From the NCBI GenBank assembly GCA_965279255.1, contig OZ257146.1, positions 2,294,001 through 2,358,000 of the forward strand: a stretch of 64,000 nt of DNA, written 5' to 3'. Position numbers and translations under genes: made by a program. Positions 55,538 to 64,000 of this stretch are shown here, piece by piece (within the stretch, counting starts at the first letter, position 1; each line of letters opens with the position of its first letter). The notes below the pieces were generated by a model. The model was not told where the DNA came from, did not search any database, and saw only the letters and a program-made list of their open reading frames with translations. The stretch is from CAMFLJ01 sp965279255 (lineage in GTDB: Bacteria; Actinomycetota; Acidimicrobiia; Acidimicrobiales; Acidimicrobilacustridaceae).

Positions 55538-56362
55538 ATGTTTCGTGTTCCTTTCCGGCGGCGGGTCGGTGCGGTGATCGTCATGGGCCTCTGCGTCCTC
55601 GGCGCGTCCGCGTGCAGCAGCGCGCACGCCACGTCGCTGTCGCCGACGGGCACCGTGACCACGGAGGCACCGGCCACGTCGGCCCCCACCACCACGACCA
55701 CGGCGCCGACCACCACGACCACCACCCCTCTCCCCACCTGGCCGAGCGGCCCGGTCGCCCCGGTGGGCCCCACCGGTGGCCTGGCCCCCGTCGTCTCCCG
55801 CGTGAAGACCACCGACCCGGTGGTCTTCCTCACCATCGACGACGGCATGACCCGCGACCCGCGCGTGCCGCAGTTCCTCGCCGAGCACCACATCCCGGTG
55901 ACGCTCTTCCTGAACGAGGGCCCGGCGAAGGCCGACCCCGCCTACTGGGCCCAGTTCGTCGCCATGGGCGCGCCGATCGAGTCCCACACCCGCACCCACC
56001 CGAACATGAAGGGCATGGGGCTGGCGACCCAGAAGGCCCAGATCTGCGGCATGGCCGACGTGATCGACCAGACCATCGCCCCCCACGGCCATCTCTTCCG
56101 CCCGCCGTACGGCTCCTACGACGACACCACCAAGAAGGCCGCGGCCCAGTGCGGCGACAACGCCGTGATCACCTGGAGGGCCGCCCTCAACGACGGCATG
56201 GTGCAACTCCAGCAGGGCGACCGCCTCCAGCCGGGCGACATCATCCTCTCCCACTTCCGCCCCGACCTCTACGACAACCTGGTCGAGCTCTGGAACCGCA
56301 CCCAGGAGTGGGGCCTGTCGTTCGCCGCCCTCGAGGCGTACCTGCCCCCGCCGAGCGGGTAG
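55538..56362 (+). CDS. Polysaccharide deacetylase (NodB domain) lipoprotein
   Basis: 274 residues. Signal peptide with lipobox VLGASAC (Cys26), a Thr/Ala/Pro-rich linker (about 32-80), then a NodB deacetylase domain: FLTIDDGMT (Asp101, Asp102; TIDDG in place of the usual TFDDG), the zinc HxxxH in SHTRTHP (His150, His154), FRPPYGSYDDTT, and GDIILSHFRPD near the end. It removes N- or O-acetyl groups from extracellular polysaccharide or peptidoglycan, anchored to the outer face of the membrane. ATG 55538. Confidence 0.9.
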   Translation: MFRVPFRRRVGAVIVMGLCVLGASACSSAHATSLSPTGTVTTEAPATSAPTTTTTAPTTTTTTPLPTWPSGPVAPVGPTGGLAPVVSRVKTTDPVVFLTIDDGMTRDPRVPQFLAEHHIPVTLFLNEGPAKADPAYWAQFVAMGAPIESHTRTHPNMKGMGLATQKAQICGMADVIDQTIAPHGHLFRPPYGSYDDTTKKAAAQCGDNAVITWRAALNDGMVQLQQGDRLQPGDIILSHFRPDLYDNLVELWNRTQEWGLSFAALEAYLPPPSG

Positions 56363-56373
56363 AACAAGCCCCC

Positions 56374-56760
56374 GTGGATCATCGCCAGGTCGTTCGCATC
56401 CTGTCCGTCATGCGCGTCGTCATCGGCACCGTGCTCGTGGTCGCCCCTGGTGCCGCCGGCCGGCGCTGGATCGGCGACGCCGCCACCGACCCCCGGGTGA
56501 AGGTGGCGGTCCGGGGCCTCGGGGCCCGTGACCTCGCCCTCGGGCTGGGCGCCCTGCGCGCCCTCGACCGAGGCGAGCCGGCCCGGGGTTGGGTGCAGCT
56601 CGCGGCCGTCGGCGATGCCACCGACGCGGTGTCCGGCGTGCTGGGCATCCGCAGCCTGGGCCTGGCCCGCGGCCTCGCCACGATCACCAGCGCGGCCGCC
56701 GCCGCCGCCCTCGGCTTCACCGCCGCCGACCGCGTCGACGAGGGCAACCGCACCGTCTGA
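56374..56760 (+). CDS. Small membrane protein, DUF4267-like
   Basis: About 128 residues from GTG 56374, or 116 from ATG 56410. Three to four hydrophobic stretches: VMRVVIGTVLVVAPGAAGRRWIG, VAVRGLGARDLALGLGALRAL, GWVQLAAVGDATDAVSGVLG, and LARGLATITSAAAAAALGF. The RGLGARDLALGLG and GDATDAV blocks resemble DUF4267-type proteins. Function unknown. It starts 11 bp after the deacetylase gene and so is likely co-transcribed with it. Confidence 0.7.
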   Translation: MDHRQVVRILSVMRVVIGTVLVVAPGAAGRRWIGDAATDPRVKVAVRGLGARDLALGLGALRALDRGEPARGWVQLAAVGDATDAVSGVLGIRSLGLARGLATITSAAAAAALGFTAADRVDEGNRTV

Positions 56761-56802
56761 GCCCCGGCGCCACCGCACCGCCCGCCCCCTGAGGAGGTCC
56801 CC

Positions 56803-58059
56803 GTGACCGAGCCCGTCGCCATCGTCTCCGCCGACTGCCACATCGGCCCCCGCCTGGTGGAGGACCTGCGGCCGTTGTGCCCGCCCGAGCTGCTCGGCGC
56901 GTTCGACGCCTACGTCACCGACCCCAACCGCTCGAAGGGCCGCTACGTCGAGCACGACGCCGACGCGTCCGAGGCCGACCCCGACGACCTCACCCTCTGG
57001 CGCAACCAGTTCACCAACGGCCACCACGACCCGGCCACCCGCCGGCGGGAGATGGACCTCGACGGGGTCGCCGCCGAGGTCGTCTACCACGGCAGCCAGA
57101 ACAACGAGCCGGTGCCGTTCCAGACCTCGATGCTGGGCCCGGCCGACGACCCCGGCCTCTACGCCGCCGGCATCCGCATCTACAACACGTGGCTGGCCGA
57201 GACCTGCGCCGCCCACCCCGACCGCCACGTCGGGCTGGCCCACCTCCCGATCTGGGACGTCGAGGCGTCCGTGGCCGAGCTGCGCTGGGCCGCCGACGCC
57301 GGGCTCCGCGGGGTGAACTTCCCCGCACCCCGCCCCTGGCTCCTCCCCTACAATGACCGGGCCTGGGAGCCGTTCTGGACCGCCGCCGAAGAGCTGTCGA
57401 TGCCGCTCAGCACCCATTCCGGCGCCGGCGACCCGGCCGTGTTCCAGGGGCCCGAGCTCACCGCGCTGATGTCGATCGAGAGCGGCGGCTGGTTCAGCCG
57501 CCGGGCCGCCCACCTGCTGATCTTCGCCGGCGTCTTCGAGCGCCACCCCGAGCTGAAGCTGGTGCTCACCGAGCAGCCCGGCGAGTGGTGGCCGGCGATG
57601 GCGGCGGAGCTCGACTCGGTGCACCGGGCCAACACCGGATGGGGCGGCCCCCTCAAGAAGCAGGTGCCCCTCTCCCCCAGCGAGTACCTCCACCGCAACG
57701 TCTGGATCGGCGCCAGCTTCCTCTCCCGCGCCGAAGCCCACGGGGCGGTCCGCGACGGCTACGCCGACCGGGTGATGTGGGGCTCCGACTACCCGCACAT
57801 GGAAGCCACCTGGCAGCGCGGCCCAACCGCCTACAGCCCGCTCTCGCTGAGGTTCGCCCTCGCCGGGCTCGACGAGGCGACGGTGCGGGCGATGGTCGGT
57901 GGCACCGCGGCCCACGTCTACGGCCTCGACCTCGACGCCCTGCAGGCCACCGCGGCCCGCATCGGGGCACCGACCTACGCCGAGCTCACCGCGCCGCTCG
58001 ACGAGGTGCCTGTCGGCGCCAGCCCCTTCGCCTTCCGCACCAACGGCCCCTGGGACTGA
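56803..58059 (+). CDS. Amidohydrolase-2 family metal-dependent hydrolase/decarboxylase
   Basis: 418-residue TIM-barrel protein. Metal-site motifs are VSADCHIGP (N-terminal DxH), LSTHSGAGD (barrel His) and MWGSDYPHMEATWQ (late Asp/His). It belongs to the same broad family as the protein at 19096-20355 but is clearly divergent from it. Family members include hydrolases and non-oxidative decarboxylases of aromatic acids. AGGAGG precedes GTG 56803 by 6 nt, a strong initiation site. tRNA-Cys follows on the same strand. Confidence 0.87.
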   Translation: MTEPVAIVSADCHIGPRLVEDLRPLCPPELLGAFDAYVTDPNRSKGRYVEHDADASEADPDDLTLWRNQFTNGHHDPATRRREMDLDGVAAEVVYHGSQNNEPVPFQTSMLGPADDPGLYAAGIRIYNTWLAETCAAHPDRHVGLAHLPIWDVEASVAELRWAADAGLRGVNFPAPRPWLLPYNDRAWEPFWTAAEELSMPLSTHSGAGDPAVFQGPELTALMSIESGGWFSRRAAHLLIFAGVFERHPELKLVLTEQPGEWWPAMAAELDSVHRANTGWGGPLKKQVPLSPSEYLHRNVWIGASFLSRAEAHGAVRDGYADRVMWGSDYPHMEATWQRGPTAYSPLSLRFALAGLDEATVRAMVGGTAAHVYGLDLDALQATAARIGAPTYAELTAPLDEVPVGASPFAFRTNGPWD

Positions 58060-58115
58060 CCCCGAGATTCCGGCTTCGGGGGCCCGGGGGTGCAGGCGCT
58101 ATGGTGAGCGGCCCT

Positions 58116-58187
58116 GGCGGCGTGGCCGAGTGGCTGAGGCAAGGGCCTGCAAAGCCCTGTACGGCGGTTCGATTCCGCCCGCCGCCT
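58116..58187 (+). tRNA. tRNA-Cys (anticodon GCA)
   Basis: 72 nt: acceptor GGCGGCG/CGCCGCC with discriminator U, anticodon stem AGGGC/GCCCT with loop CTGCAAA (GCA, U33 present), T arm GGCGG-TTCGATT-CCGCC. G34, C35, A36 and U73 identify cysteine. Only CC follows the discriminator, then G, so CCA is not encoded. A long hairpin terminator follows 7 bp later. Confidence 0.96.
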
Positions 58188-58194
58188 CCGGAAG

Positions 58195-58231
58195 CGAACG
58201 CCCCTCCCGACCACGTCGGGAGGGGCGTTCG
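58195..58231 (+). terminator. 17-bp perfect stem terminator after tRNA-Cys
   Basis: CGAACGCCCCTCCCGAC (58195-58211) pairs with GTCGGGAGGGGCGTTCG (58215-58231), 3-nt loop CAC. The strongest simple hairpin in the window; followed by TCGTTCC rather than a T-tract. Confidence 0.9.
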
Positions 58232-58294
58232 TCGTTCCGGGCCACCCTTCGCTCCGAGGGAGGGACCAGTGGCCCACCGACGGGCCGGCGGCCG

Positions 58295-59341
58295 TCATGT
58301 GTCCTCCAGGGTCTTGAGGAGCGTGCGGTCGGCGCGGTCGAGGCGCCGGGAGGACCGGCTGGCCACCCAGTGCTCGTGGAGCGTCCCGTCCCGGAACGCG
58401 TCGAGCGCCGCCGGGTGCACGTACGACTGCCGGCAGACCGCCCGGGTGTTGCGCAGTTGCTCCGCGGCGACGTCGATGGCCTCCAGGATGCGGCGCTCAC
58501 CCTCGGGGTCCGTCGCCGGCGGGTCGAGGGGCCCGAGCACGCCGACCACCAGCGCGCTCGCACCCCAGGTGCGGAAGTCCTTGGCGGTGGTGCGGGGCCC
58601 CACGTGGCGGTGGAGGTACTCGTTGACGTCGCTCGACGACACGCTGAGCAGGCCGCCGTCGTCGGCCCGGTAGGAGAAGAGCACCTGGCCCTCGAGGTCC
58701 TGGCAGCGGCGCACGATGCGGGCGAGGCGGGCGTCGCGCACGGTCACCTCATGCTCCACGCCGCTCTTGCCGACGAAGCGGAGGGAGAACGCCTGACGCC
58801 CGATCTCGTCGACGTGCACCGGCCGCAGGGTCGTGAGCCCGTAGCTCTCGTTGGTGACGGCGTACTCCTCGTTCCCGACCCTGATCATGGTGTCGTCGAG
58901 CATCTGCACGACCGCGGCGAGGACCTGCTCCCGGCCGAGGCCTCGGACGGCGAGGTCGGACTCCACCTGGGCCCGCAGGGCGGGAAGCGCATCACCGAAC
59001 TCCCGCAGGTGCGAGAACTTGTCGGCGTCGCGGACCTCGCGCCATCGGTCGTGGTAGCGGTACTGCTTCCTGCCCCGGGCGTCGCGTCCGGTCGCCTGCA
59101 GGTGGCCGGTCGCCCGGTCGCAGATCCAGACGTCGGTCCAGGCGGGAGGGATCGCCAGGGCCTCGATGCGGCGCCGCACCGCTGCGGACACCGCCTTTCC
59201 GTCGACGCCGCGGTACGAGAACCCGCGGCCCGAGCGTCGCCGCCGGATGCCGGGCTCGGCGTCGGAGACGTAGCGCAGGCCGGCCTCCTCGGCGACGGCC
59301 TCCGCCTCGGCCACCAGTGGGACGTCGACCAGGGCGCTCAT
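58295..59341 (-). CDS. DNA topoisomerase IB (poxvirus-like)
   Basis: 348 residues. Bacterial TopIB relaxes supercoils of both signs by a 3'-phosphotyrosine intermediate. N-terminal domain: FSYRGVDGKAVSAAVRRRIEALAIPPAWTDVWIC, GRKQYRYHDRWREVRDADKFSHL. Catalytic domain: TMIRVGNEEYAVTNESYGLTTL (active-site Arg), FVGKSGVEHEV (Lys), VGPRTTAKDFRTW (Arg region), and nucleophile Tyr307 in CRQSYVHP. Complete and intact. ATG 59341 (MSALVD) is chosen over the in-frame start at 59368. Confidence 0.95.
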   Translation of the reverse strand: MSALVDVPLVAEAEAVAEEAGLRYVSDAEPGIRRRRSGRGFSYRGVDGKAVSAAVRRRIEALAIPPAWTDVWICDRATGHLQATGRDARGRKQYRYHDRWREVRDADKFSHLREFGDALPALRAQVESDLAVRGLGREQVLAAVVQMLDDTMIRVGNEEYAVTNESYGLTTLRPVHVDEIGRQAFSLRFVGKSGVEHEVTVRDARLARIVRRCQDLEGQVLFSYRADDGGLLSVSSSDVNEYLHRHVGPRTTAKDFRTWGASALVVGVLGPLDPPATDPEGERRILEAIDVAAEQLRNTRAVCRQSYVHPAALDAFRDGTLHEHWVASRSSRRLDRADRTLLKTLEDT

Positions 59342-59411
59342 GACGTCCACGTACCCGCCGGTGACCACCTCCTAGACCGCCGCCGGCCGCCGGCCGCCGG
59401 TCCCCGCCGGG

Positions 59412-61883
59412 TCAGGGGGCCAGGGAGCCGCCGAGCCACCGCTCGGTGATCTCCTCGGCCGGCACCGCCTTGGAGTAGAGCCAGCCCTGGGCGCCGGTGC
59501 AGCCCAGCCGATGCACCGTCAGCGCCTGCTCCGCCGTCTCCACCCCCTCGGCCGTGACGGTCATGCCCAGCCGGTCGGCCAGGGCCACGACCCCTTCGAC
59601 GAGGTGCTCGTCGACCGGGCTGGTGGTGATGTCGCTCACGAAGCTGCGGTCGATCTTGACCACGTCGATCGGATAGCTCCGCAGGTAGGCCAGGGAGGCG
59701 TAGCCGGTGCCGAAGTCGTCGGCGGCGATGCGCACGCCGAGGGCATGGATGCCCGCCAGGTTGGCCCGCACCGTCTCGGTCTCCCGCAGCAGCACCGTCT
59801 CGGTGATCTCCACGCACAGCAGGGTCGGGTCGACCCCGCTCGACGCGATCTCACGCTCGAAGGCCTCCAGCAACCCGGGCTCGTTCAACTGGTGGGCCGA
59901 CAGGTTCACCCGCACCGTCAGGGCCACGCCGTCCTGCCGTTCCGCCCACCGGGCGCACTGGGTGAACGCCTCACGCAGCACCCACGCGCCGATCTCGACG
60001 ATGAGGCCGGCGTCCTCGGCGACCTCGATGAACCGGTCGGCGGTCCACACCGTGCCGTCGGGGTGGTGCCAGCGCAGCAGCGCCTCCACCGCGGTGATCC
60101 GCCCCGTCGCCAGCTCGATCTCGGGCTGGTACCAGAGCGCCAGGCCGCTCTGGTCGACGGCGTGGCGCAGCTGGCGCTCGGTCTGCACGCGGGCGGTGAC
60201 CGCGGAGCGCAGCTCCTCGTTGAACACCGACACGCGGTCACGGCCCTGCTCCTTGGCGACGTACAGCGCGGTGTCGGCCTCCCGCAGGAGGTCAGCGGTG
60301 CCCGACGCGGCGTCGGCGACGGCGACCCCCGCGCTCGCGGACGCATAGACGTCGTTGTCCCCCACGTACAGGGGGCTGCGGAACGCCTCCACCAGCCGCC
60401 ATGCCGCCCGGCCGGCCTCGGTCGGGTCGTGCAGGTCGCGCATGACCACGACGAACTCGTCGCCGCCGAGGCGGGCCACCAGATCGCCGGCACGGGCCAC
60501 CTTCTCGATCCGACGCGCCGCGGCGCGGATCAGCTCGTCACCGAAGGCGTGGCCCATCGAGTCGTTGACGTACTTGAAGTGGTCGAGGTCGAGGATGGCC
60601 AGCCCGGTGAAGCCTCCCGACCGCTCCGCGCTGTGCTGGGCCCGCGCGATCTCGTCGAGCATGGCGGCCCGGTTCGCCAGGCCGGTGAGCGAGTCGTGGG
60701 TGGCCAGGGTCAGGAGGTCCTCGCGGGCCTCCTTGGCCTCGGTGACGTTGACGAACTGCGACACGAACGACACGGGCTCGCCCTCGTGGCGCAGCAGGCC
60801 GATCGAGTGCTGCACCCACACGATCGATCCATCGGCCCGCAGGAGGCGCTTCTCCCGTGTCACCGAGGTGGATCGCCCCGAGAGGACATCGGCCCGGACG
60901 AGTCGATCGATCTCGTCGTCGGCGGGGTCGAGGACATCGGAGAGCCCGTGGGCGAGCAGCCACTCCGGGGTGCGGTCGAGGAGGGCGCAGAGGGCCGGGT
61001 TCACCTCGACGAAGTTCCGTTCGAGGTCGACCACGGCCATGCCGACCGGTGCGGACTCGAGCGCCAGCCGGAAGCGGCGCTCGCTGCGGGAGAGGGCGGC
61101 CCGGTCCTCGACCTGCTCCTGGATGTCGCGCAGGTTGGCGACCCTGCCCACGACCACGCCGTCGGCGTCCCGAACGGCCCTCACGGTGACGCCCATCCAG
61201 CGCCATCCCCGTTCGGCGGTGAGGAAGCGGGCCGTGTAGCCCGCCGGATGTCCGTCGTTCACGGCCTCCCCTGCCAGGCGCACGGTCTCGAGGTCGTCGG
61301 GGTGGACGATCTCGGCGATCGAGCGGCCCACCAGGTTCTCCGGGGGCTCGCCCAGCACCTCGACCGACGAGGGCGAGAGCCATTCGACCACCGCGCCACG
61401 ATCAGCCAGGACGATCAGGTCCGAGGAGTTCTCGGCCAGCAACCGGTAGCGACGCTCCGACGCCGCCAGGTGCTCGGCGATGTGGTGGGCCTCGGTGACG
61501 TCGCGCCACATGTGGCTGAAGCCGTCACCGACGCGAGCGGCGGTGAGGTCGAAGTACGCCACCGGCAGGTCGAGGCCCTGGATCGGGAACGCCCAGTCCT
61601 CCAGCACGAGGGGCTCCCCGCTCTCCACCACGTCGCGGTACATCTCGAACAGCCCGGTGGTGAAGGCGGCGGCGTGGAGCGCCGAGAGCCGTGAGCCGAC
61701 GAAGTCGTCACGGCTCATCTGGTGGAACCGGCACGCGGCCGGGTTGCCGTCGACGATGACGAAGTCGATGATCACGCCATCGGCGTCGCGGACCGCGTCC
61801 ATCTGGGCCCGGCAGTCGAGCTCCGAGTCGAGGATCGCCCGCAGCCGGGCCTCCTCGAGCGCCAGGGTGCGCCGGGCCCTCAT
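59412..61883 (-). CDS. Cytoplasmic PAS-GGDEF-EAL c-di-GMP signalling protein
   Basis: 823 residues with no membrane helix. Three PAS-type regions (about 10-130, 140-265 and 270-385: SERRYRLLAENSSDLIVLADRGAVVEWL, SERRFRLALESAPVGMAVVDLERNFVEVNP) precede a diguanylate cyclase domain with GGDEF at 473-477 and an inhibitory RAGD site five residues before it, then an EAL phosphodiesterase domain (Glu600 in AVEALLRWHHPDG, DDFGTGYASLAYLRSYPIDVVKIDRSF). Both catalytic signatures look intact, so it could make and degrade c-di-GMP, with PAS domains sensing an internal signal. ATG 61883. Confidence 0.95.
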   Translation of the reverse strand: MRARRTLALEEARLRAILDSELDCRAQMDAVRDADGVIIDFVIVDGNPAACRFHQMSRDDFVGSRLSALHAAAFTTGLFEMYRDVVESGEPLVLEDWAFPIQGLDLPVAYFDLTAARVGDGFSHMWRDVTEAHHIAEHLAASERRYRLLAENSSDLIVLADRGAVVEWLSPSSVEVLGEPPENLVGRSIAEIVHPDDLETVRLAGEAVNDGHPAGYTARFLTAERGWRWMGVTVRAVRDADGVVVGRVANLRDIQEQVEDRAALSRSERRFRLALESAPVGMAVVDLERNFVEVNPALCALLDRTPEWLLAHGLSDVLDPADDEIDRLVRADVLSGRSTSVTREKRLLRADGSIVWVQHSIGLLRHEGEPVSFVSQFVNVTEAKEAREDLLTLATHDSLTGLANRAAMLDEIARAQHSAERSGGFTGLAILDLDHFKYVNDSMGHAFGDELIRAAARRIEKVARAGDLVARLGGDEFVVVMRDLHDPTEAGRAAWRLVEAFRSPLYVGDNDVYASASAGVAVADAASGTADLLREADTALYVAKEQGRDRVSVFNEELRSAVTARVQTERQLRHAVDQSGLALWYQPEIELATGRITAVEALLRWHHPDGTVWTADRFIEVAEDAGLIVEIGAWVLREAFTQCARWAERQDGVALTVRVNLSAHQLNEPGLLEAFEREIASSGVDPTLLCVEITETVLLRETETVRANLAGIHALGVRIAADDFGTGYASLAYLRSYPIDVVKIDRSFVSDITTSPVDEHLVEGVVALADRLGMTVTAEGVETAEQALTVHRLGCTGAQGWLYSKAVPAEEITERWLGGSLAP

Positions 61884-62138
61884 GACGCCACGTCCCTGCT
61901 GGCCTCACCGCCCCGGGCAGGGCCCGCCCCGTCGCTCGCGACCGACCTCGACGCTGAGGATCCCGGGTGCGCTACGGATGGAGCCATGCCGTACCTCCAG
62001 GGCGGGCATCGCGCTCGCCGTCGCCCACACCAGGGGTGTCGGCATCCGACGAGACCGCCTTGACCGTAGCCACGCGGCAGGTCGCGTGCTTGTCGAAGGA
62101 TCGTCTCGCATCCTGCGGCGGCGACGTAGGGTGAACCG

Positions 62139-62771
62139 ATGGCCCCGAAGAGCAGTGAGACCCTGGTCCCCCGGCACCCCACCGCCGAGCGCCTTCTCGA
62201 GGCCGCCATCCGATCCATGGACGCCGACGGCGAGGCCGGGCTGCGGGTCGACGCGGTGGTCAGCGAGGCCGGCGTCACCATTCCGGTCCTCTACCACCAC
62301 TTCGGGAACCGGGAAGGCCTGGTCCGAGCAGCCCACGTCGTGCGCATCACCCGGGCCCTCGATCTGGTCGTCGACAGCGTCGAGTCCGCTCTGGCGAACG
62401 TCGACGACCGCAAGGGCTTCATCGAGATCATGGAGGGGATCCTCGAGTCGGTGAGCAGGCCGTCGGAGGATCGGTTCGTGCGGCTCAACGTGCTCGGCGC
62501 AACCTATGGTCGCCCGGACCTGCAGGCCGAGGTCGCCCGCATCCAGAAGGACCGCTGGGTGCAGATCGCCGAGCTGTTCGCCGGGCCCCAACAGAAGGGC
62601 TGGATCCGCCCCGACCTCGACCTGGTCGTCTACATCGGGTGGATGTTCGGCATGTTCCTCGGCCGCACCCTCATCGACATCCAGGGCGACGCCGTCGACT
62701 CCACGGCCTGGGACCGCTACGCCCGCGAGTCGATGTGGATGGTGCTGTGGGGCGAGCGCCCGCCGGACTGA
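62139..62771 (+). CDS. TetR-family transcriptional regulator
   Basis: 210 residues. HTH region: ERLLEAAIRSMDADGEAGLRVDAVVSEAGVTIPVLYHHFGNREGLVRAAHVVR. The C-terminal helical domain has no recognisable ligand signature. No divergent or adjacent target is obvious: the upstream neighbour is the GGDEF/EAL gene on the other strand, 255 bp away, and SurE converges from the right. ATG 62139. Confidence 0.9.
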   Translation: MAPKSSETLVPRHPTAERLLEAAIRSMDADGEAGLRVDAVVSEAGVTIPVLYHHFGNREGLVRAAHVVRITRALDLVVDSVESALANVDDRKGFIEIMEGILESVSRPSEDRFVRLNVLGATYGRPDLQAEVARIQKDRWVQIAELFAGPQQKGWIRPDLDLVVYIGWMFGMFLGRTLIDIQGDAVDSTAWDRYARESMWMVLWGERPPD

Positions 62772-62789
62772 CGGTGGCGTGACCCGTCG

Positions 62790-63725
62790 CTAGTCGAGCG
62801 GTCGGGGGTGCAGGTGCTCGGCCACGTCGGGATCGGCGAACAGGTGCGCCGGCGAGAGCTCGTCGCCCGGCGCGGCGTGGGCCTCCACGGCCAGGCCGCC
62901 GGGAGGGCCGCCGACGGCCCCGGACTCGGCGTCGGCCGGATCAGCGGGTCCGTCGGGCGGAGACGCCCACACCTCGGCGATGCCGCCGAGGGCGGTGAGG
63001 GTGGCGATGCCCTTGCGCAGCATCGCGGTGTCGGTGTCGGAGCGCAGCTCTTCGTCGACCGCCTGCAGCTGGAACTGGAGCCGGCCCTCGTCGAGGCCGG
63101 TGACGGCGGACCGGACCGTGCCGAAGGTGCCGAGCCGGGCCCACCGCAGGGGCGGCGTGGCGCCGGCGGCGACCACCGGGATGTTGAGGTTCAGCGTCAC
63201 CCGCGGCGGCGCCTGCAGGAGGCGCTCGGTGACACGGGCGGCCAGCGCCGCGCCGGGGCCCCAGACCCAGTGGGCCTGCTCCTCGGGGGCGGTGGCCGTG
63301 CCCTTCCAGTCGGGCTCGGCCTGGCTCACCGCCAGCGCCCGGAGGCCGAAGTTCTGGGCGGTGAGGGCCGCACCGACGGTGCCCGAGTGCAGGATCACCC
63401 GGCCGGTGTTGGCGCCGGCGTTGATGCCCGAGACGACGGCGTCGAACTCCCCGCCGAAGCCGCCGAGGACACCGGCGAGCACGCACATGGCGGGTGGGCC
63501 GGCGAGGGCCCACGCCTCGATGCCCGACCGGCCGGGCAGCTCGGCCCGCTGCACCGGCAGGTGGCTCGACGGGTCGAACCGGCCGATCGAGGCGGCGGTG
63601 CCGCTGGCGTCGTAGTCGGGCGCCACCACCACGACCTCGTGGCCGGCGTCGGCCAGGGCCCCTGCCAGTGCGTGGAGACCGGGTCCGTGGATCCCGTCGT
63701 CGTTGGTGACCAGCAGACGCGCCAT
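62790..63725 (-). CDS. surE: 5'/3'-nucleotidase SurE
   Basis: 311 residues. Metal-dependent nucleoside-monophosphate phosphatase of stationary-phase survival. Motifs: LLVTNDDGIHGPGL (Asp9, Asp10), APDYDASGTAASIG, and VVSGINAGANTGRVILHSGTVGAA (Asn). It is longer than E. coli SurE (about 253) because of a C-terminal tail rich in Pro, Gly, Ala and Asp. Start ATG 63725 lies inside the 3' arm of a 15-bp hairpin (63722-63755), so either translation is structurally controlled or the hairpin terminates the upstream gene. Confidence 0.93.
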   Translation of the reverse strand: MARLLVTNDDGIHGPGLHALAGALADAGHEVVVVAPDYDASGTAASIGRFDPSSHLPVQRAELPGRSGIEAWALAGPPAMCVLAGVLGGFGGEFDAVVSGINAGANTGRVILHSGTVGAALTAQNFGLRALAVSQAEPDWKGTATAPEEQAHWVWGPGAALAARVTERLLQAPPRVTLNLNIPVVAAGATPPLRWARLGTFGTVRSAVTGLDEGRLQFQLQAVDEELRSDTDTAMLRKGIATLTALGGIAEVWASPPDGPADPADAESGAVGGPPGGLAVEAHAAPGDELSPAHLFADPDVAEHLHPRPLD

Positions 63726-63755
63726 GGCCCGACCCTAGCGAGGGTCGGGCCATGG
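63722..63755 (-). promoter_or_regulatory. 15-bp perfect hairpin covering the surE start codon
   Basis: CCATGGCCCGACCCT (63722-63736) pairs with AGGGTCGGGCCATGG (63741-63755), 4-nt loop. On the minus-strand transcript the surE ATG and any ribosome-binding site are in the second arm. It could equally be the terminator of the gene upstream at 63829. Confidence 0.8.
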
Positions 63756-63828
63756 TCTGACCGGGCGGCGGAACCCGGTCACCGCCGGGCCCCGTGGCGG
63801 ACGGGGCTGGCGGAGACGGCAGGGCGGA

Positions 63829-64000
63829 TCAGCCCTGGGTGGTGTCGGTGGACGAGCTGTCGGCGGGCGGCTGGCCGTGGCCACCGGGGCCGTGGTCGCC
63901 GCGGGCCGGCATGCCGTTGTTCACCGAGTCGGTGATGCGCTGGGTGAGGTCGGCCAGCTTCTGGTCGGCCTCGGCCTGGGTGTGCTCGCCCGAGGCGACC
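63829..64000 (-). CDS. C-terminal fragment of a charged protein of unknown function (N-terminus outside window)
   Basis: 57 codons to the stop at 63829. The visible part begins VASGEHTQAEADQKLADLTQRITDSVN, a helical pattern seen in actinobacterial proteins with repeated ITQAQAD-type motifs, and ends in a Gly/His/Pro- and Ser/Thr-rich tail (GDHGPGGHGQPP, SSSTDTTQG). No enzyme motif is present. The gene is on the same strand as surE, 104 bp upstream. Confidence 0.65.
   Translation of the reverse strand, partial: VASGEHTQAEADQKLADLTQRITDSVNNGMPARGDHGPGGHGQPPADSSSTDTTQG

Noticed and set aside
58116..58231. tRNA-Cys as an attachment site for an integrated element.
   Set aside because: No integrase, no partial duplicate of the tRNA 3' end in the window, and a normal terminator follows.

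Overview
The window is about 64 kb of very GC-rich bacterial DNA. Codons mostly end in C or G, GTG starts are frequent, and many junctions are short ATGA/GTGA overlaps. The gene content fits a free-living, aerobic, heterotrophic actinobacterium: a hexameric-type citrate synthase, a mitochondrial-type aconitase, large-subunit glutamate synthase, a DUF222/HNH protein, a Pat-like acetyltransferase with an N-terminal GNAT domain, and many amidohydrolase, SDR and TetR/GntR genes. I would guess class Acidimicrobiia, but no rRNA is present to confirm this. I see no prophage, integrase, transposase or CRISPR array.

Layout. 0-2.7 kb: the start of murF (minus strand, cut by the window edge), ddl, and an SMP-30-type lactonase. 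2.7-9.7 kb: a TetR regulator divergent from a tightly coupled four-gene operon (fatty acyl-CoA reductase/HAD fusion, zinc alcohol dehydrogenase, LarA-like protein, PlsC acyltransferase), probably a lipid pathway, with a 12-bp palindrome between the divergent genes. 9.7-13.5 kb: an unusual island with two paralogous membrane proteins bracketing a SecD-P1-like lipoprotein, the decayed tail of a second copy of that lipoprotein, a (GACC)8 repeat and a DUF222/HNH gene with different codon usage. 13.5-18.2 kb: small enzymes and an orphan branched-chain-type substrate-binding lipoprotein. 18.2-22.2 kb: a catabolic operon (class II aldolase, amidohydrolase, SDR) divergent from a FadR-type regulator. 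22-30 kb: LtrA, gltB, two identical 42-bp nested palindromes, MauE-like and DUF4190 proteins, and a HutC-type GntR.

30-41 kb: central metabolism (aconitase, acyl-CoA carboxylase beta subunit, TauD-like dioxygenase, citrate synthase, PhzF) with an uncharacterised metal-binding-looking membrane protein and a BKACE/LysR divergent pair. 40.9-41.6 kb: a 91-bp nested palindrome, a 16-bp triplicate repeat and a stand-alone protein that resembles only the GyrA C-gate coiled coil. 41.6-45.4 kb: two divergent secreted low-complexity proteins, the second in an operon with a histidine kinase and response regulator. 45.5-53.8 kb: a quinone oxidoreductase/acyl-CoA synthetase/Pat-like operon divergent from a molybdopterin oxidoreductase. 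53.9-64 kb: MFS exporter, tRNA-Val(GAC), polysaccharide deacetylase, amidohydrolase, tRNA-Cys(GCA), topoisomerase IB, a PAS-GGDEF-EAL protein, TetR, SurE and a truncated gene.

The least explained items are the lipid operon, the GyrA-fragment protein, the nested intergenic palindromes, the SecD-P1-like island and the Pat-like protein whose phospho-histidine position is tryptophan. All homology calls come from reading motifs by eye; no database search was run.
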